Shown here: positions 34,344 to 46,151 of the stretch, piece by piece
How positions within the stretch are numbered: the stretch's first letter is position 1
Layout of the letters: each line of letters opens with the position of its first letter
Assembly (NCBI GenBank): GCA_905331475.1
Contig: CAJNYU010001185.1
Coordinates: 18,352 to 82,351 of the forward strand
Direction: 5' to 3'
Source of the DNA: Rotaria socialis
Lineage: Eukaryota > Rotifera > Eurotatoria > Philodinida > Philodinidae
DNA length: 64,000 nucleotides
Notes under the pieces: model-generated
What the model saw: only the letters and a program-made list of their open reading frames with translations
Databases searched by the model: none
Told to the model about the DNA's origin: nothing
Position numbers and translations under genes: made by a program

Positions 34344-35992
34344 TTATTTTTTTGTAAGTAAAGGTCCAATATGAACAAGAAAACTAGTTGATATTTGATT
34401 TCTTTTTGAAATACTTTTATGAATTTTAATCCATTGATATAATATTTGTTTCCAATCATTTAAAATATTTTCACTAAGTTCAATAATTTCAGTTTTCTTT
34501 TTTTCAATTCGATTGAAATGATTGATTTGTTCATATTTTAAAACGTTAGCCATTTCATTTAAATGGAGATAAATTCCACGAGAATAAAGAGATAACACTA
34601 ATTCATATCTGCTAAGTTTATTTATATTCTTAATTAATATTTGATCATCATTAAATATTCGATTTTGCCAATTTTCAATTTGTTTTATAATTGAGTAATT
34701 ATTTAATAAATATTTACTAATAAATGATGAATGTAATATTGATTGATGAACTAATAATAAATGTTGACGCTCAATTGATGATAAATTAAGATTTCTATTA
34801 AATAATGAACTTGTTTCTTCAATTGATGACATTATTGATTCAAATCGATCATTTGCACTGGAAATCTTTAAATCGAGGTTTATTTTTATTTTTATAAAAT
34901 ATATTTTTCTACATTTCTATATTATGAGTAAGAAAATGTTCTGTTGTTTCTTATAATTCTACCAAATAATTATTAGATCCATTAGAAATATTTTTATTTA
35001 TTCTCACATGAATTAAATCATATATATTTAGAAACGATAAAATTTATGTATATAAAATAATTCCTTCAGCTATCAATATTAATTATTTTCTTTGTTAAAA
35101 TTCGAATAAAATCTGTTTAATTTATTGAAAATTTATATAAAACAAAATACTATATTTTTAAATATTCTTTTAAACGACCTTGAATTGAAAGTTTATTTCA
35201 AACATGTGAATTAACCTTAAAAAAATCACAATTAAACTGAGACATTCTCGAAAACTATTTTTTGTTGGAAAAATAAATTTATTATTTATATCTTTGTGAA
35301 AATGAAATATTTTTCTGAATCGTTTTAATACTACATGTAAAATTAGCTTTCAATTTATTCTAATTGTTTGAAATAAAAATTTCAATAGATCTAAGTTAAT
35401 TTACTTTATTTATAAATTGTATAATTGATATAAAATCATGAATTTTTTCTGAATCATATTGACGTTTACTTAATTTAATTAATGAATCAATAATTGACGA
35501 TGATACATTTGCATCATCTTTTAAAAATTCAACCTAAAATATTATTTTATCCTTTAATAATAAGAAATTATTTTCTATAAAAACCTTTTGTTTAGGCATA
35601 ATTAATGTCGATGGAAGATATTTTGGAGCAATGAGTGCAAGAAGAGGTGCACTATAACCAATAATAGGCATTGCAAATAGTAAAACAAATGGAGCTCCAA
35701 TACGAATATCGTAACGATATTGTTCTAACGTTAAATAATCAAGACGTGTTAACGAGTTCACATCTCTATTGGAAAAATATTTATTGTATTAGAGAAAAGA
35801 AAACAAATCGAACTTTTTCCGAATTTCTCGAGCTGTTTTATAATTATCATAAAGTAATTTTGATCCAATCCAATAATGATTAAGCACATATCGAATACGA
35901 GATAAAAATGAACCTTTTTCTCGTAGTGAGCTTAAACTGTGAATATTTGTATGTAGAATTTTACTAGATTTGAATACACATAGGTTTTGCAT
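34344..35992 (-). CDS. LETM1-domain protein, LETMD1-like (mitochondrial)
   Basis: LETM1-domain proteins are mitochondrial membrane proteins with ribosome-binding-like folds; LETMD1 is the shorter vertebrate member. Four exons (35814-35992, 35585-35765, 35405-35533, 34344-34865) give 336 aa. The start MQNLCVFKSSKILHTNIHS is basic, hydroxylated and non-acidic, as in a mitochondrial presequence. The LETM core is RYVLNHYWIGSKLLYDNYKT, then a hydrophobic segment FVLLFAMPIIGYSAPLLALI followed by PKYLPSTLIMPKQKVEFL, the order and spacing of the LETM family (a membrane segment, then xxPSTF or PKQ). The C-terminal half is helical (LSSIERQHLLLVHQSI, LSRYELVLSLYSRGIYLHLN). The EF hands of full LETM1 are absent. 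LETMD1 versus a divergent LETM1 paralogue is not settled. Confidence 0.75.
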
Positions 35993-36428
35993 TATTTTCT
36001 AGTCGGTAACTGTCACAATATGTCCAAATAGCTCACCGAGCATTTATACATGGATACAGATTCTAATTCCAATGAGAATTATTCGATAGAGGTCCCTATT
36101 ATCTATATGTTCAATATCGTACATCATCATTTATAATCGAATAAATGTTTAATAAATCAAAGCTCTTTTTAACTTTGAGTCTACAACAGAAATCTGAGCG
36201 AATGTGCCTATATTGATGTATTTAGAATTTAAAATTTATCGCAAAATCAAATTCTGCTTGAGCACATTAGGTTTTGACAAAATAGAAGCACAAGAATTTA
36301 CCGACAATAAGAGATCATGAGAATAGTTATGAATTAATCGTAGCCGATGTCGACAATTACGAACTTCATATATGCTATCGATACGCAATCAGAATGATTT
36401 TGTTTTAGCGGTTTACATGGTCCAGTAC
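35993..36428. other. Upstream flank of the LETMD1-like gene
   Basis: Over 400 bases with no exon; nothing beyond AT-rich sequence is recognised. Confidence 0.4.
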
Positions 36429-36464
36429 AGAGATCCGAGACTCGCCGAGTTTCCCCGCCTCGCC

Positions 36465-36474
36465 NNNNNNNNNN
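36465..36474. other. Assembly gap (10 N)
   Basis: Ten consecutive Ns flanked by GC-rich complementary sequence, a likely sequencing or scaffolding break at a hairpin. Confidence 0.99.
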
Positions 36475-36901
36475 GGCGTGGCGAGGCGGCATTCTTCGTA
36501 CCACGGTGAGTACGAGTTGAGTTTGTAACTCGCCGAGTCGACTCGTCTATACTTACAATGTCATTTCTGATGAATAAATGGTAAATCAATATCGAGACCT
36601 TAGAATTTTATTATAGATTCGTTTTTCGAGTATCTATTGGCGATGAAACTTAACTAATCGGAAGAATGAATAAATAAACACACATGCATATATGTTTGGG
36701 GCAAAATTAGGATTTGACTAGACATAAATTCATACAATGGAAATAAATAAAATAAAAATAGAATAACTGATGTCATTAAACAATATCTTTTTTATTGTCA
36801 TAAACATTTTCCGAATCAAAGTTCTTTATAGTCTATTTCAGCAGGGGAAGTTGTGGACGTAGGATGGATGAATAAAATAATGAGGAGCAAAACAACATCC
36901 T

Positions 36902-36989
36902 AGAGCTCCTGCATATCTGAAAGTTATACGTTAGAGCATCATATAAGTCTATTCTCTAGAAGTCAAGAGTTTCGAGTCCACCAGAGCTC
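36902..36989 (+). other. tRNA-like sequence (possible SINE head)
   Basis: GAGCTC at both ends could form an acceptor stem, ACGTTAGAGCATC resembles the D-arm/A box, and GTTTCGAGTCC resembles the B box. The T-stem does not pair properly and no clean anticodon arm is seen, so this is not a functional tRNA gene. It may be a degenerate tRNA-derived Pol III promoter of a SINE-like insertion. Confidence 0.25.
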
Positions 36990-37519
36990 AGAATCCATGA
37001 AACCCAAGCAAGTCTCTATCTGTACGATAACTGACACTAAAGTTTCTTTTTTTCCATTTCACTACACTTTTGAGTAAAACACATGACTATATGAATTTAT
37101 CTCTAGTTGAATCCTAATTTTCTTCCAGCAAAATCAGGATTTGAATGCTTCCCGAAAAAAGATCTTGTTCTGTATTGGAATTCGAGCTTTGACCAGGCAA
37201 AATAAGAATTACAATTTTGCTCAAAATATATATTTATCTATTCGATCTAGACCAGTCATTTCATTTTTGTAATTTTGTATTGTTTTTTTTTCAATTTATT
37301 CATATGTATTAACTGTACTTAATGAGATATAAAGAAATAAAAGATAGTAATTGTTGTAGGTGGCTGAGAAACTAACTAAAAGAATCTTTTTAAGATAGAT
37401 ACTAGGCGAGGCAGCAATATTCAACTCGCCAGTATGACGAGGCGGTGGCGACTCGTGTTTTTGACTGACTCGCGGATCTCTAATTTATATATCCAATTTT
37501 AGCGAACCTAAATCAGCTC

Positions 37520-38071
37520 TTCCTCGCAGAATCACCGGAGAGTCCCCATAAAACTGAGAAATCCCCAGGAGCTCACTGGGAACTCCATGAAAAATCCGAA
37601 GGGAGTGCCCGAATTCGACAGAGCAGTTAAAAAGTAAAAGCTTCCTGGGGGATTGATCAAGGAGTGCAGAAATGTATTCACCGTTTTCTTTTGCTCTTAT
37701 GAAAATATGTAAGAAATTCAAAATTAGGAAGAAATTATTGTTTACATTTAACATCAAATTTTGCCCGAGTGATAAATATCATTTAGACTTCTACCTATGC
37801 CCTCTCAACGATAACTCATCATTTGAGATGATTTAACAATCACAGTAGCTGTCCACTGAGACGAGGCCTATTAAATGGCTTAAGTAGAAGATCCTCGTAG
37901 AATGAGATAGATTGAAAAAAATGGATTTCGGTTCACATGAAGCTACCTGATAATTTCTGTGTGACTTCCTAAGAAGTCACCAGAGAGTCTCTGAAGATTC
38001 GCTGTCAGAATTTCCCGGGGGGAGTTTTACAAGGAACTCCTGGGGACTTACTATATGGGGGAGTTGACTAG
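37520..38071. mobile_element. Decayed element of the CTAGTCAACTC-ended, GGGGACTCC-word family
   Basis: The right end GGGGGAGTTGACTAG (38057-38071) is the reverse complement, with one mismatch, of the left end of the element at 62104. Variants of GGGGACTCC / GGAGTCCCC / CCCCAGGAGCTC are scattered through both flanks (37535-37660 and 37970-38065), with ordinary AT-rich sequence between. The left boundary is uncertain, and the element may be nested or partly overwritten. Confidence 0.5.
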
Positions 38072-38666
38072 AGAATACAAAATGGAGATCAAACAAATAT
38101 TTTTTCATGAATCTAACGAAATATAAGTTTTATTTTATTATTATTCCCATTGAAATAAATTCGATAAGATACCTTAAATAAGAAAGTATCTATAGTAATG
38201 ATAAAAACAATTCTTGTTACTGTTTGTATTGTTTTTTCTCTAGTCTTATTGTGTTAGACTTTGAATCCAAGAGAAGTTTTCTCTCGTTTACATCTTAATC
38301 AAAAGCAACTCTATTTTGTTTTATGTGTTGTTTCAAATGTGATAGTACATCTCAATATGGATCTTATTTTCATACTTCAGATTGAAATTGTAATTTTTTT
38401 CTTTGTTATTTATCTTTGACTTTTTTACAAATAAATCTAACTATGTTTATTAAAAAACATGATCATATTGAATTTTGAAATTAAAGAAAAACATGACTGA
38501 AGTGAAATAGATTCTAGTTTTATAAAAGCTGATAGAAATCTGGTTTTAGATGTTTCATGTAGAAAATTTTCTTTTTCGATTTTAAAATGTTTATAATAAA
38601 AATTATTCAAACAATAATTTATAATAAAAATTAAAGAAAAAAAAGAGATTTGAATAATAATTATCT

Positions 38667-39050
38667 TTATTTCGACTGATTTTGGATTGTTGGCAGCCAA
38701 TATGGATCAATAATTAATATAATTAAAGGTAAAACAATTGATAGAATCAATCCTATTACAATCACAATTGCAATAATTATTTGAATTTTTTTTGAGAACA
38801 TTTTTGGTACATTATTTAAAGATTTACTATAGAAAAAATGAAATAATTGAACGTATATTTCAAATAAGAAATTTAAAGAAAGAAACTTGGAAAATTACTC
38901 GATAGTTATTGATATTTCACGTTGAATAGTCCAATCTGGATTCCAAAGAGATTTTGATTTAAATTCATTTTCATCAACGTCACTATGAAAATTAACAGCA
39001 GATGGACAAATATAAGGTAATGAGTGTTCTTCTAGTTCGACTTTAGTCAT
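38667..39050 (-). CDS. Small single-pass membrane protein, unknown
   Basis: Two exons (38899-39050, 38667-38826) with GT-AG borders give 103 aa. The N-terminal half is hydrophilic and acidic (MTKVELEEHSLPYICPSAVN, then SLWNPDWTIQREISITIE). After KMFSKKIQ comes one strongly hydrophobic stretch of about 28 residues rich in Ile/Val/Leu (IIIAIVIVIGLILSIVLPLI), followed by a short tail PYWLPTIQNQSK. The positive charges before the segment would favour the N-terminus in the cytosol. No family recognised; it is called on intact splicing and composition only. Confidence 0.6.
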
Positions 39051-40616
39051 TGCTTCTCAAATGACAAAAGAAAAAAGAAAACAAACAATGAATGAAAGAC
39101 TATACATTTATTTTTATCGCAATTCCAATAAACTTATATAACTCTTCAACTTATAATTAAATTTTTTTTCTTTCATTTTTTGATTAAGAAATAATAAACT
39201 GACTTTTTCTTTTCGTTTCTTTTTCTATTTTATCGTAAATAAAATTGAAACCTAAGTTTTCTTTTCATGTTAAACATAGAATGTTTCTTTTCTCCGAAAA
39301 AATTTCATCGACAAAATCAAATGCTATTTTATAAAAGAAAACTTCCTTTACTGAAACTCTTAATGAAAACTTCTGCCGAAAAGAAACTTTTCTATGAGTT
39401 TATGAGTTAGATTTTGAAGAATTTATCTTCTAAAATTTAAAAAATAAATCTATGAACAAAAATAAGATCAAGCTTTCTGTTTATTATATTTCTTTTTGTT
39501 AATTAAATCAAATAGTTTTTGTGGCTACTGTTTTTTTCTTTCGTTGATAGTCTTCAGAAGAAATGTTTCTATTTTTTCCTACGTTAACAAAAATATTTAC
39601 TAAAGCAAAATCAGAAGACGATTATATGCAAATAAAAACAATAAAGAAAATTTTCAACTCATAAAAAAATGAATGGTCCATTTTTCCACAAAGACAATTC
39701 AATTTTCGACTTTCAGTTGTCTGATTTATAGAATTTACCGTTCATATTACTTTTTTTCTATGTATTTTTAAATGGACTATGAAAATTTAAAGATTCGACA
39801 CATCACTTTATACATTTATTATTCAACTAAGTTGTTTTCTTACATAGAAATTTAATACAAATAAATTCTAATAAGAATTTTTTGTATGAAAATATTCTCG
39901 TCCAACTTTCGATTTCTATTTTTTCACAAAATCAAATTCTTTTATTAAATCAAACCTACTAGTCTAGAGTAATCTTTTAATATAGTTTCATTTTGTTTAA
40001 AGATTAATTCAAATTGAAAATATCAAGAATTTCTAAAGTAAAAAGAAAGATTTTTTCTTAGTAATGACTTGAATCGATCTGAAACGAGTCTTTGTAAGTT
40101 ATTTGGATCTGGTCATAGTTTCAGCTTCTTCTTTTCAATCATATAGTTCGAAAATATGATTAGTTTTCAATCAAGAATTTTATTGAGTAAGATACTTATT
40201 ATGTTAGTTTGAAAATGATAAAATCAAAATTTTAATCTGTTTTACAACTAATTGATTTCTGTTGTGATTATTTATAATAATTCAATAAATATTTCTCGCA
40301 AAGATTTTTTCAATTGCAATATGTTTTATTCTATGAACAAGAGTGACATCTTTTCAAATTATCAATCGTAAAAATATAAATCATCGTCAAATATAGAAAA
40401 ACAAAACACTATTGTAAATAGCGAACAAATTAAGATTTCGATTAATAATAAATGTCTTAGATTTTGCGAGGAATTTTAGAATTGCTTGGCTATTTGAATG
40501 CACCAATACGTAACTCTATTTTGTATTATTATTTTTCTTTATTTTTTACAAATGTTTTTTTACTATACTTCATCAGATTTGTGTAAAACTTAAATGAGAT
40601 AAGATAATAATACTCA
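39051..40616. other. Non-coding DNA between the membrane-protein and phosphatase genes
   Basis: 1.6 kb of AT-rich DNA, with the two genes diverging from it. No exon, RNA gene or repeat was recognised. Confidence 0.45.
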
Positions 40617-41108
40617 ATGGATATATATTTCGTACGCCATGGTGAAAGCACATATAATGTTAATCCATTAGATGATTCTATTGATTGTCCATTAACAACA
40701 TTAGGAGTTGAACAATCAATAAAATTAAAACCTTGCTCATATCCAAATCATTATTCATTAATAATTTGTTCGCCTTTACGTCGTTGTATTGATACAATAA
40801 AATTATCAAAAATAACTTGTGATCACTTCGAAATAAATGATTTATTTCGAGAAATTCGTTCTGGCTCAAAATCCGATCTATTAAATGAAAATGAAAAAAA
40901 TTTATTTGAAAATGAACAAGAAATAAAACAAAGAATTAATCAAATAAATAGTTATTTATTAGAAAAGAAAAAATTAAATATCTATTCAAATATATTAATT
41001 GTAACACATGGTGATTTAATTTGGAATTTAACTGCTTATCAAATAGATGATGATTTATTTGGAAAGTGGGTAGAGAATGCACAATTATTACATTGGAAAA
41101 AAATTTAA
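40617..41108 (+). CDS. Histidine phosphatase (phosphoglycerate-mutase-like), intronless
   Basis: Histidine phosphatase superfamily, branch 1. These enzymes transfer phosphate through a catalytic histidine; the substrate cannot be told from sequence. The 163-aa frame has the RHG signature at the N-terminus (IYFVRHGES, R7 and catalytic H8), the second arginine in CSPLRRC (R55/R56), the acidic residue in FREIRSG (E79), and the second histidine in THGD (H131). All four core positions are therefore present. It is short but complete for the fold. Unlike nearly every other gene here it has no intron, which fits either a simple single-exon gene or acquisition from bacteria; codon use is AT-rich like its neighbours. 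The ATG at 40617 places the RHG motif at the usual distance from the start. Confidence 0.85.
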   Translation: MDIYFVRHGESTYNVNPLDDSIDCPLTTLGVEQSIKLKPCSYPNHYSLIICSPLRRCIDTIKLSKITCDHFEINDLFREIRSGSKSDLLNENEKNLFENEQEIKQRINQINSYLLEKKKLNIYSNILIVTHGDLIWNLTAYQIDDDLFGKWVENAQLLHWKKI

Positions 41109-42141
41109 TATTTTATAATTTTTGTAAGTTGTCTTTTACTTTATTCATTTCATATTTTCAATAATTATTTTCATGCAAGAACTAGTTTATAGAAAGTCTT
41201 GTCATGAAATATTTCTCATTAAAATCTCATGAAAAAACAAAAAATTTAAAAGAGGATAATGAAAGAAAATTTTATTTTTATTTGAAAACTTTTTTCCATA
41301 ATTTTCAACTCTAGTCTTTTGTTTCTTGTCCATCAAACAATTCTCTAAGAGTTGTTTTTTTCCATCTAATCTGTTCAAATAATAATAATTTTCATTTTTA
41401 GATTATAGTGAAGACATTTCTAAGAAAGAAAATAAAAATTCAATATTCACACAATTTTTTGAAATATGATTATTAAATAATTAAATAATAAAAGTATATT
41501 TCAGTGGTACGTAAAAAATTTCTTATTATGATTATCTGAATATAGATTTATTTTAAATTTATTTCAAATTTATTCAGACTTATTAAAGTGAGCTTTTTTC
41601 AAATTTTTGTTTACTTAACTCAATTGAAATTATATAAATCAATTTTTTTATTATAAACTTTAAATACAGATTTGCATTCAAGATTGCAGTATAAAAGATG
41701 TTGAATTTAAAATGAGGAACTAAGGGAAAGAGACAGAATGAGAACACTGATGTATCATTTTCATTTCGAATCAAATCAAATATTCTATGTATTTATTAAA
41801 ATATATTTATTTTTTATTCTAGGTTATAAGCAATCAATAAAATTTATTAAAAATTTAATTTTAATTTTTAATATTAAAATAAATACAAATATGCTTACCT
41901 TGTTTTTTTTCTGACTTGTTTCATTTTTTTACCTGTTCTCTTATTGAATTTAACCTCTAAGTGGAAATTTATTTAAATGAAAAAAAAACGAACTAACGAA
42001 TAGCTTATCGAAGAGAAAAAAACATCATCGGAATATATTCTTTCGTAAATAGTTGATTATTGAAGGGTTCTATTTTTGGTTAATGTTATTGTTATATTTG
42101 AAATAAAATAAGAAAAAGACGACGAAGAAGAAGAATTCGAA
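41109..42141. other. Non-coding DNA between phosphatase and RhoGAP genes
   Basis: 1.0 kb of AT-rich DNA without exons. It presumably holds the phosphatase 3' UTR and the RhoGAP promoter and 5' UTR. Confidence 0.45.
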
Positions 42142-45100
42142 ATGACATCAAATAGAAAACATTCACTTATTGACACATTAACTATTGAGAATAATTTTTC
42201 TGATAATCATCAATCGAATTCCGAACGACGATGGAGACGATCAAGTATTGCAGTATTTCCTTGGGTGAGATTTTCTGTTCATTTTGCTTTCTAAATATAA
42301 AAATTAGTATAGACCTGTTTTTTTCTAATTGAATTTTGTTTACTTTCTATAGATGAATAAATTCAAGCCATTTATCTATGGAGCTAAGTAAGTCAACTGT
42401 AATTTTTAGTATTTTGTTTTTTTTAATTATCAAAACAACTTTCGTTGTGCTAATTTCAAATAAATGTTAGAAGACCATAATTATTTTATAATAGAATTCA
42501 AAAAAAGGAAGAAAAATAATTTAATCGAAATAAATAATTCAATCTATTTACCATATTTTAAGAGAAAAGAAAAAGGAGATTTTATAATGAAAATAAATCA
42601 TTATCATTTTTACATAAGTAAATATGTATTTTAAGTTATTTATGTTACTTGAAAAATCAATAGAAATTTTATGTATACGGAAATACTGTTTCTTTCATGA
42701 AAATTGAGAGGAAAACTAATAATTATTATTATTTAAATTGAAAATATTTTTTATGAAATTTTATTGAAAAATTCTAACAAGAAAATTCAATTTTATTAAA
42801 CAAATGAATAATAATAGGAAATAAATATTTTCTATCAAAATTGACTTGGCATTTTTCTCTCCGCCTAATAAGATTGATCTACTTATTATTTTAATTGAAA
42901 ATAAACATAAAACATAAATATATGTAAATTGTTATCGATTATTTTATTGAGTATAGAAAAAATTTCGAAATCAAATAAAAGATTTTAAAGAAAACCAGAG
43001 AAGAATAAAATAAAGTAATATGTTTTTCTTAAATTTGTAATTTTATTTCGATTTAGAAATGATGATGTGCCTGATGGTTATAATCGAGTTCGTTATATAA
43101 GAGATTCTTGTAAAGTATTATCTGATCTTTGGAAAACTGATAAAGATTTTGTAAGTTAACTTTTTTTGGAGAACAATAAAATATGTTGATGAATTTATGT
43201 TTTTTTTCTTCTTTTAGCTAAATAAAAGTATTGATAATGATGTATCAAAATCATTTAAAGAATTTCGGCTGAGTGATGTTGCACGTTCATATCGTTCTCC
43301 ATATGGAATAAATGGAAGTCCATCGATTTTAAATCAAACTATTGATGATTTAATTCAAATTCATGATTATATTGATATTAAACGAAAAGAATGGCTTGAT
43401 CAATTAAAAAGAATTATTGAACAAGCAAGAGATAAACAAGTATAAATTTATTCAAATATTTTCGAATTTCTTTTTTTTATTCAAATTTCACTTTCGAATA
43501 TTTTATTAGTCAAATATTCGTCAAACAATGATTGAACATCGTGATAATTATGAAAAAGCTCAACGAAAATTAGAAACAGCTGATTCAAATTTAAAAAAGT
43601 TTGTTGTTTTCTCTATTTAATTGTTAAAATTTAATTTCTATCAATTAAAAGATTTCAAACTCGATCTGATCGTTTAACAGTATCAAATTTTGATGAACGT
43701 TCTCGTGAATTAGAAGATATTCGTACAGAATGTGAGCAAGCACGAACATTATCACGTGATTTATATGCAACTGAAACATACAGATTTGCAAGTGAAGAAC
43801 ATCAAATAACAGTTGATATATTTTCAAAATATTTATTTGAACAAAACCAATTTTATAATGAAGTATCGAAATTTTTATCATCAAAAATGCCAATTATTGA
43901 AGATCGTTTAGAAAATGATGAATTAAAACCATTATTTGGTTATGATTTAATAAAACATTGTTCAAAAAGACCTGATATTTTAATAGCTTATCCAATTGAA
44001 ATATGTATTCGATTATTAGAAAATAGTTTACGTGAAGAAGGTCTTTTTCGTCTTGCACCATCGCATGCAAAACAAAAAAAATTAGTTGCAGAACTTGATT
44101 TACAATCTATTGATAAAGCTTCAACATTAAATGAACTTAATTATGATCCACATGTTGCTGCAAGTACACTTAAACAATATTTAAGAGAACTTCCAGATTG
44201 TTTACTTACTAATGCACTTCTATCACAATGGAATCAAATTCCTGCATTGAAGTAAATACATTCGAATGTTTTTGTTTTATCTATATTTAAGTTTGTTATA
44301 AAAATTTAATTCTTCAGCAAAATAGATTTTTAAAAGAATATTTTAATTTTAATTTTAGCAGTGAACAAGCTCGTCTAGAACGAATTTCACAATTAATAAA
44401 CCAATTACCTGAAATTAATTATCATAATCTTTGGTTAGCAGCGTTTTTGTTTTGTTTAGAACAACGAATAAATTCTTTTTTGTTCTTTTAATTTTAGTTA
44501 TTTAGTTCGTTTCTTAGCTCGTGTTGCTGAATATTCACCTGAAAATAAAATGACACCAAGTAATTTAGCAATATGTATAGGATGTAGTATATTATATGGA
44601 AAAGATCAATCATTATCATCACCATCACATACATCAATATCAAATTCTTATACAGCTGCTTCAACCATTCTTGAATTAATGATTATTCATCATAAACTAT
44701 TATTTACGAATTATTCTCAACAAGAACAAATATCAAAATCATTTAAATCTCAACCAGATCTTATTCCAACAGAATTTTATCCAGTATTAGTTTCATTTAT
44801 TTATTTTTCTATAAACGCTTAATAAGATTTATTTTATTTTTCTAGAAAAGTCGAACTGTTTCAAATGAAAATTTACTAGAAGCTCCAAATTTGTCAGGCT
44901 ACGCTCAACCGTATGTATTTATCTTATTTGAATTAATAGATAAAAATAAAAACGAATTCATTAAGATCTCCTGGAACGCGTCGTAAAAATAAAGCTCCTC
45001 CACCACCTCCATCATCTATTCCATCTCAATCGTGTTTATATAATCAACAAACAATAACTGGAGATATAAATAATGATAAAATAGCATCTGAAATCAATTC

Positions 45101-45776
45101 TAATGATCAACTATCAAATGAAAATTTAACAGGTAATCAAACAAAAATCGGTCAAGAAGAAAAACGAACAAAAATCCTTAACTCGATAAATATTGAAGAA
45201 TCATCTTCTCAATCTAATCAAATCAAATTATCATCAAAAAGATTTACAGGAGGTTCTGTCGTTTTATTTTATGCTAGCTTTCATTCACACACCTATATCT
45301 ATGTCAATATTTCTTCTCTTGCTTTAATTGTTCGTTTATTTGTTATAAATCTAAAAGCATAATTTTCGTTCGCTGAATAATATGTCTAGAAGGGAGACAA
45401 CAAAAAAGACATCAATAGCCATCTAACTTTGGTGATTCGATCATTATTTATATTTGTCAATTTCATTTTTCACAACAAAAAGCAAAGAAATGAAATAAAA
45501 TAAAATTTTTATTATTATTTTAGTGACAAGCTCATCAAGTTTTAGTCCGAGTGATAGAATTCATCGACGTACACCAAGTGGTGGAACACAATTAGATCGT
45601 CCAGGAGCTCCACCGCCTCTTCCACCATCAGCTGTTCTTGTTTCTTCGCCGATTTTTCAATCGAAACAAAGAATTTCATTTCCATTATCAAAAACGAATT
45701 ATGAACAAGAAATTAGTTCAAATATAGAAGAAAAAACAATTGAAAATGATTTATCACAAGATTCACCAACTGTTCG

Positions 45777-45807
<31 letters not shown>

Positions 45808-45975
45808 GCAACGACAGTAACCAATGATGGTGTTAATGTTGGAAGATTAATTTTAGAATTAAATAATCGAATGGCTGCTGCAAAAACAAATAATAGTCAA
45901 ACACCAAATAATATTCGTGCGTCTTCTATTCGAAATAGCACATTATCTTCACCTGGAGAAACAACTGATTTCTAG
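42142..45975 (+). CDS. BAR-domain Rho GTPase-activating protein (ARHGAP17/ARHGAP44/SH3BP1 type)
   Basis: Stimulates GTP hydrolysis by Rac/Cdc42-type GTPases at curved membranes. Eleven exons (42142-42264, 42353-42387, 43057-43150, 43218-43439, 43510-43598, 43652-44251, 44359-44433, 44498-44783, 44846-44910, 44966-45252, 45524-45975) join in frame to 775 aa. Residues of about 40-265 are helical and charged, as in an N-BAR (KREWLDQLKRIIEQARDKQ, IRQTMIEHRDNYEKAQRKLE). The RhoGAP domain, about 275-470, has the arginine finger R321 in REEGLFRLAPSHAKQ, then AASTLKQYLRELPDCLLT and PENKMTPSNLAICIGCS. The tail is disordered, with two proline-rich SH3-binding-type runs (KAPPPPPSSIP, PGAPPPLPPSA) and a poly-Thr tract. 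The third intron piece upstream of exon 3 is long (669 bp). The exact paralogue is undecided. Confidence 0.9.
45780..45808 (+). repeat. (ACA)n tract coding for poly-Thr
   Basis: An in-frame trinucleotide run within the last RhoGAP exon encodes about ten threonines, and is therefore likely length-polymorphic. Confidence 0.85.
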
Positions 45976-46145
45976 TCTTTTATCATTTCCGGTGCTATTC
46001 ACACATTATTCATAATGACTAACTGAAAACAATTTCATTAATTATAATCTTTTCATTTCATTTCTTTTCGGTTTCTTTTTTAAATTTGATCGCTTGTTCT
46101 ATAAATATAAATCTATACATTTGTACTATTCCTAATCAAGTGAAA

Positions 46146-46151
46146 AATAAA
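46146..46151 (+). promoter_or_regulatory. Polyadenylation signal of the RhoGAP gene
   Basis: AATAAA lies 171 bases after the stop codon in AT-rich 3' flank. Other near-matches exist downstream, so the site used is uncertain. Confidence 0.4.

Larger units (their letters stand above)
36429..37482. mobile_element. 1.05-kb element with AGAGATCCG terminal inverted repeats, containing an assembly gap
   Basis: The left end AGAGATCCGAGACTCGCCGA is mirrored at the right by GACTGACTCGCGGATCTCT. Subterminal GC-rich stretches (CCCCGCCTCGCC, GGCGAGGCGGC, ACTCGCCGAGTCGACTCG on the left; AGGCGAGGCAGC, GACGAGGCGGTGGCGACTCG on the right) contrast with an AT-rich middle. Ten Ns at 36465-36474 sit between complementary GC-rich words (CGCC / GGCG). 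The assembler therefore probably failed at a hairpin, and true length is unknown. There is no transposase. A tRNA-like stretch lies inside. Confidence 0.7.

Noticed and set aside
45523-45975. Possible separate gene beginning at the last RhoGAP exon
   Set aside because: The frame joins exactly to the previous exon (G|TG after a GTTCTG donor) and continues a disordered, proline-rich tail typical of this family.
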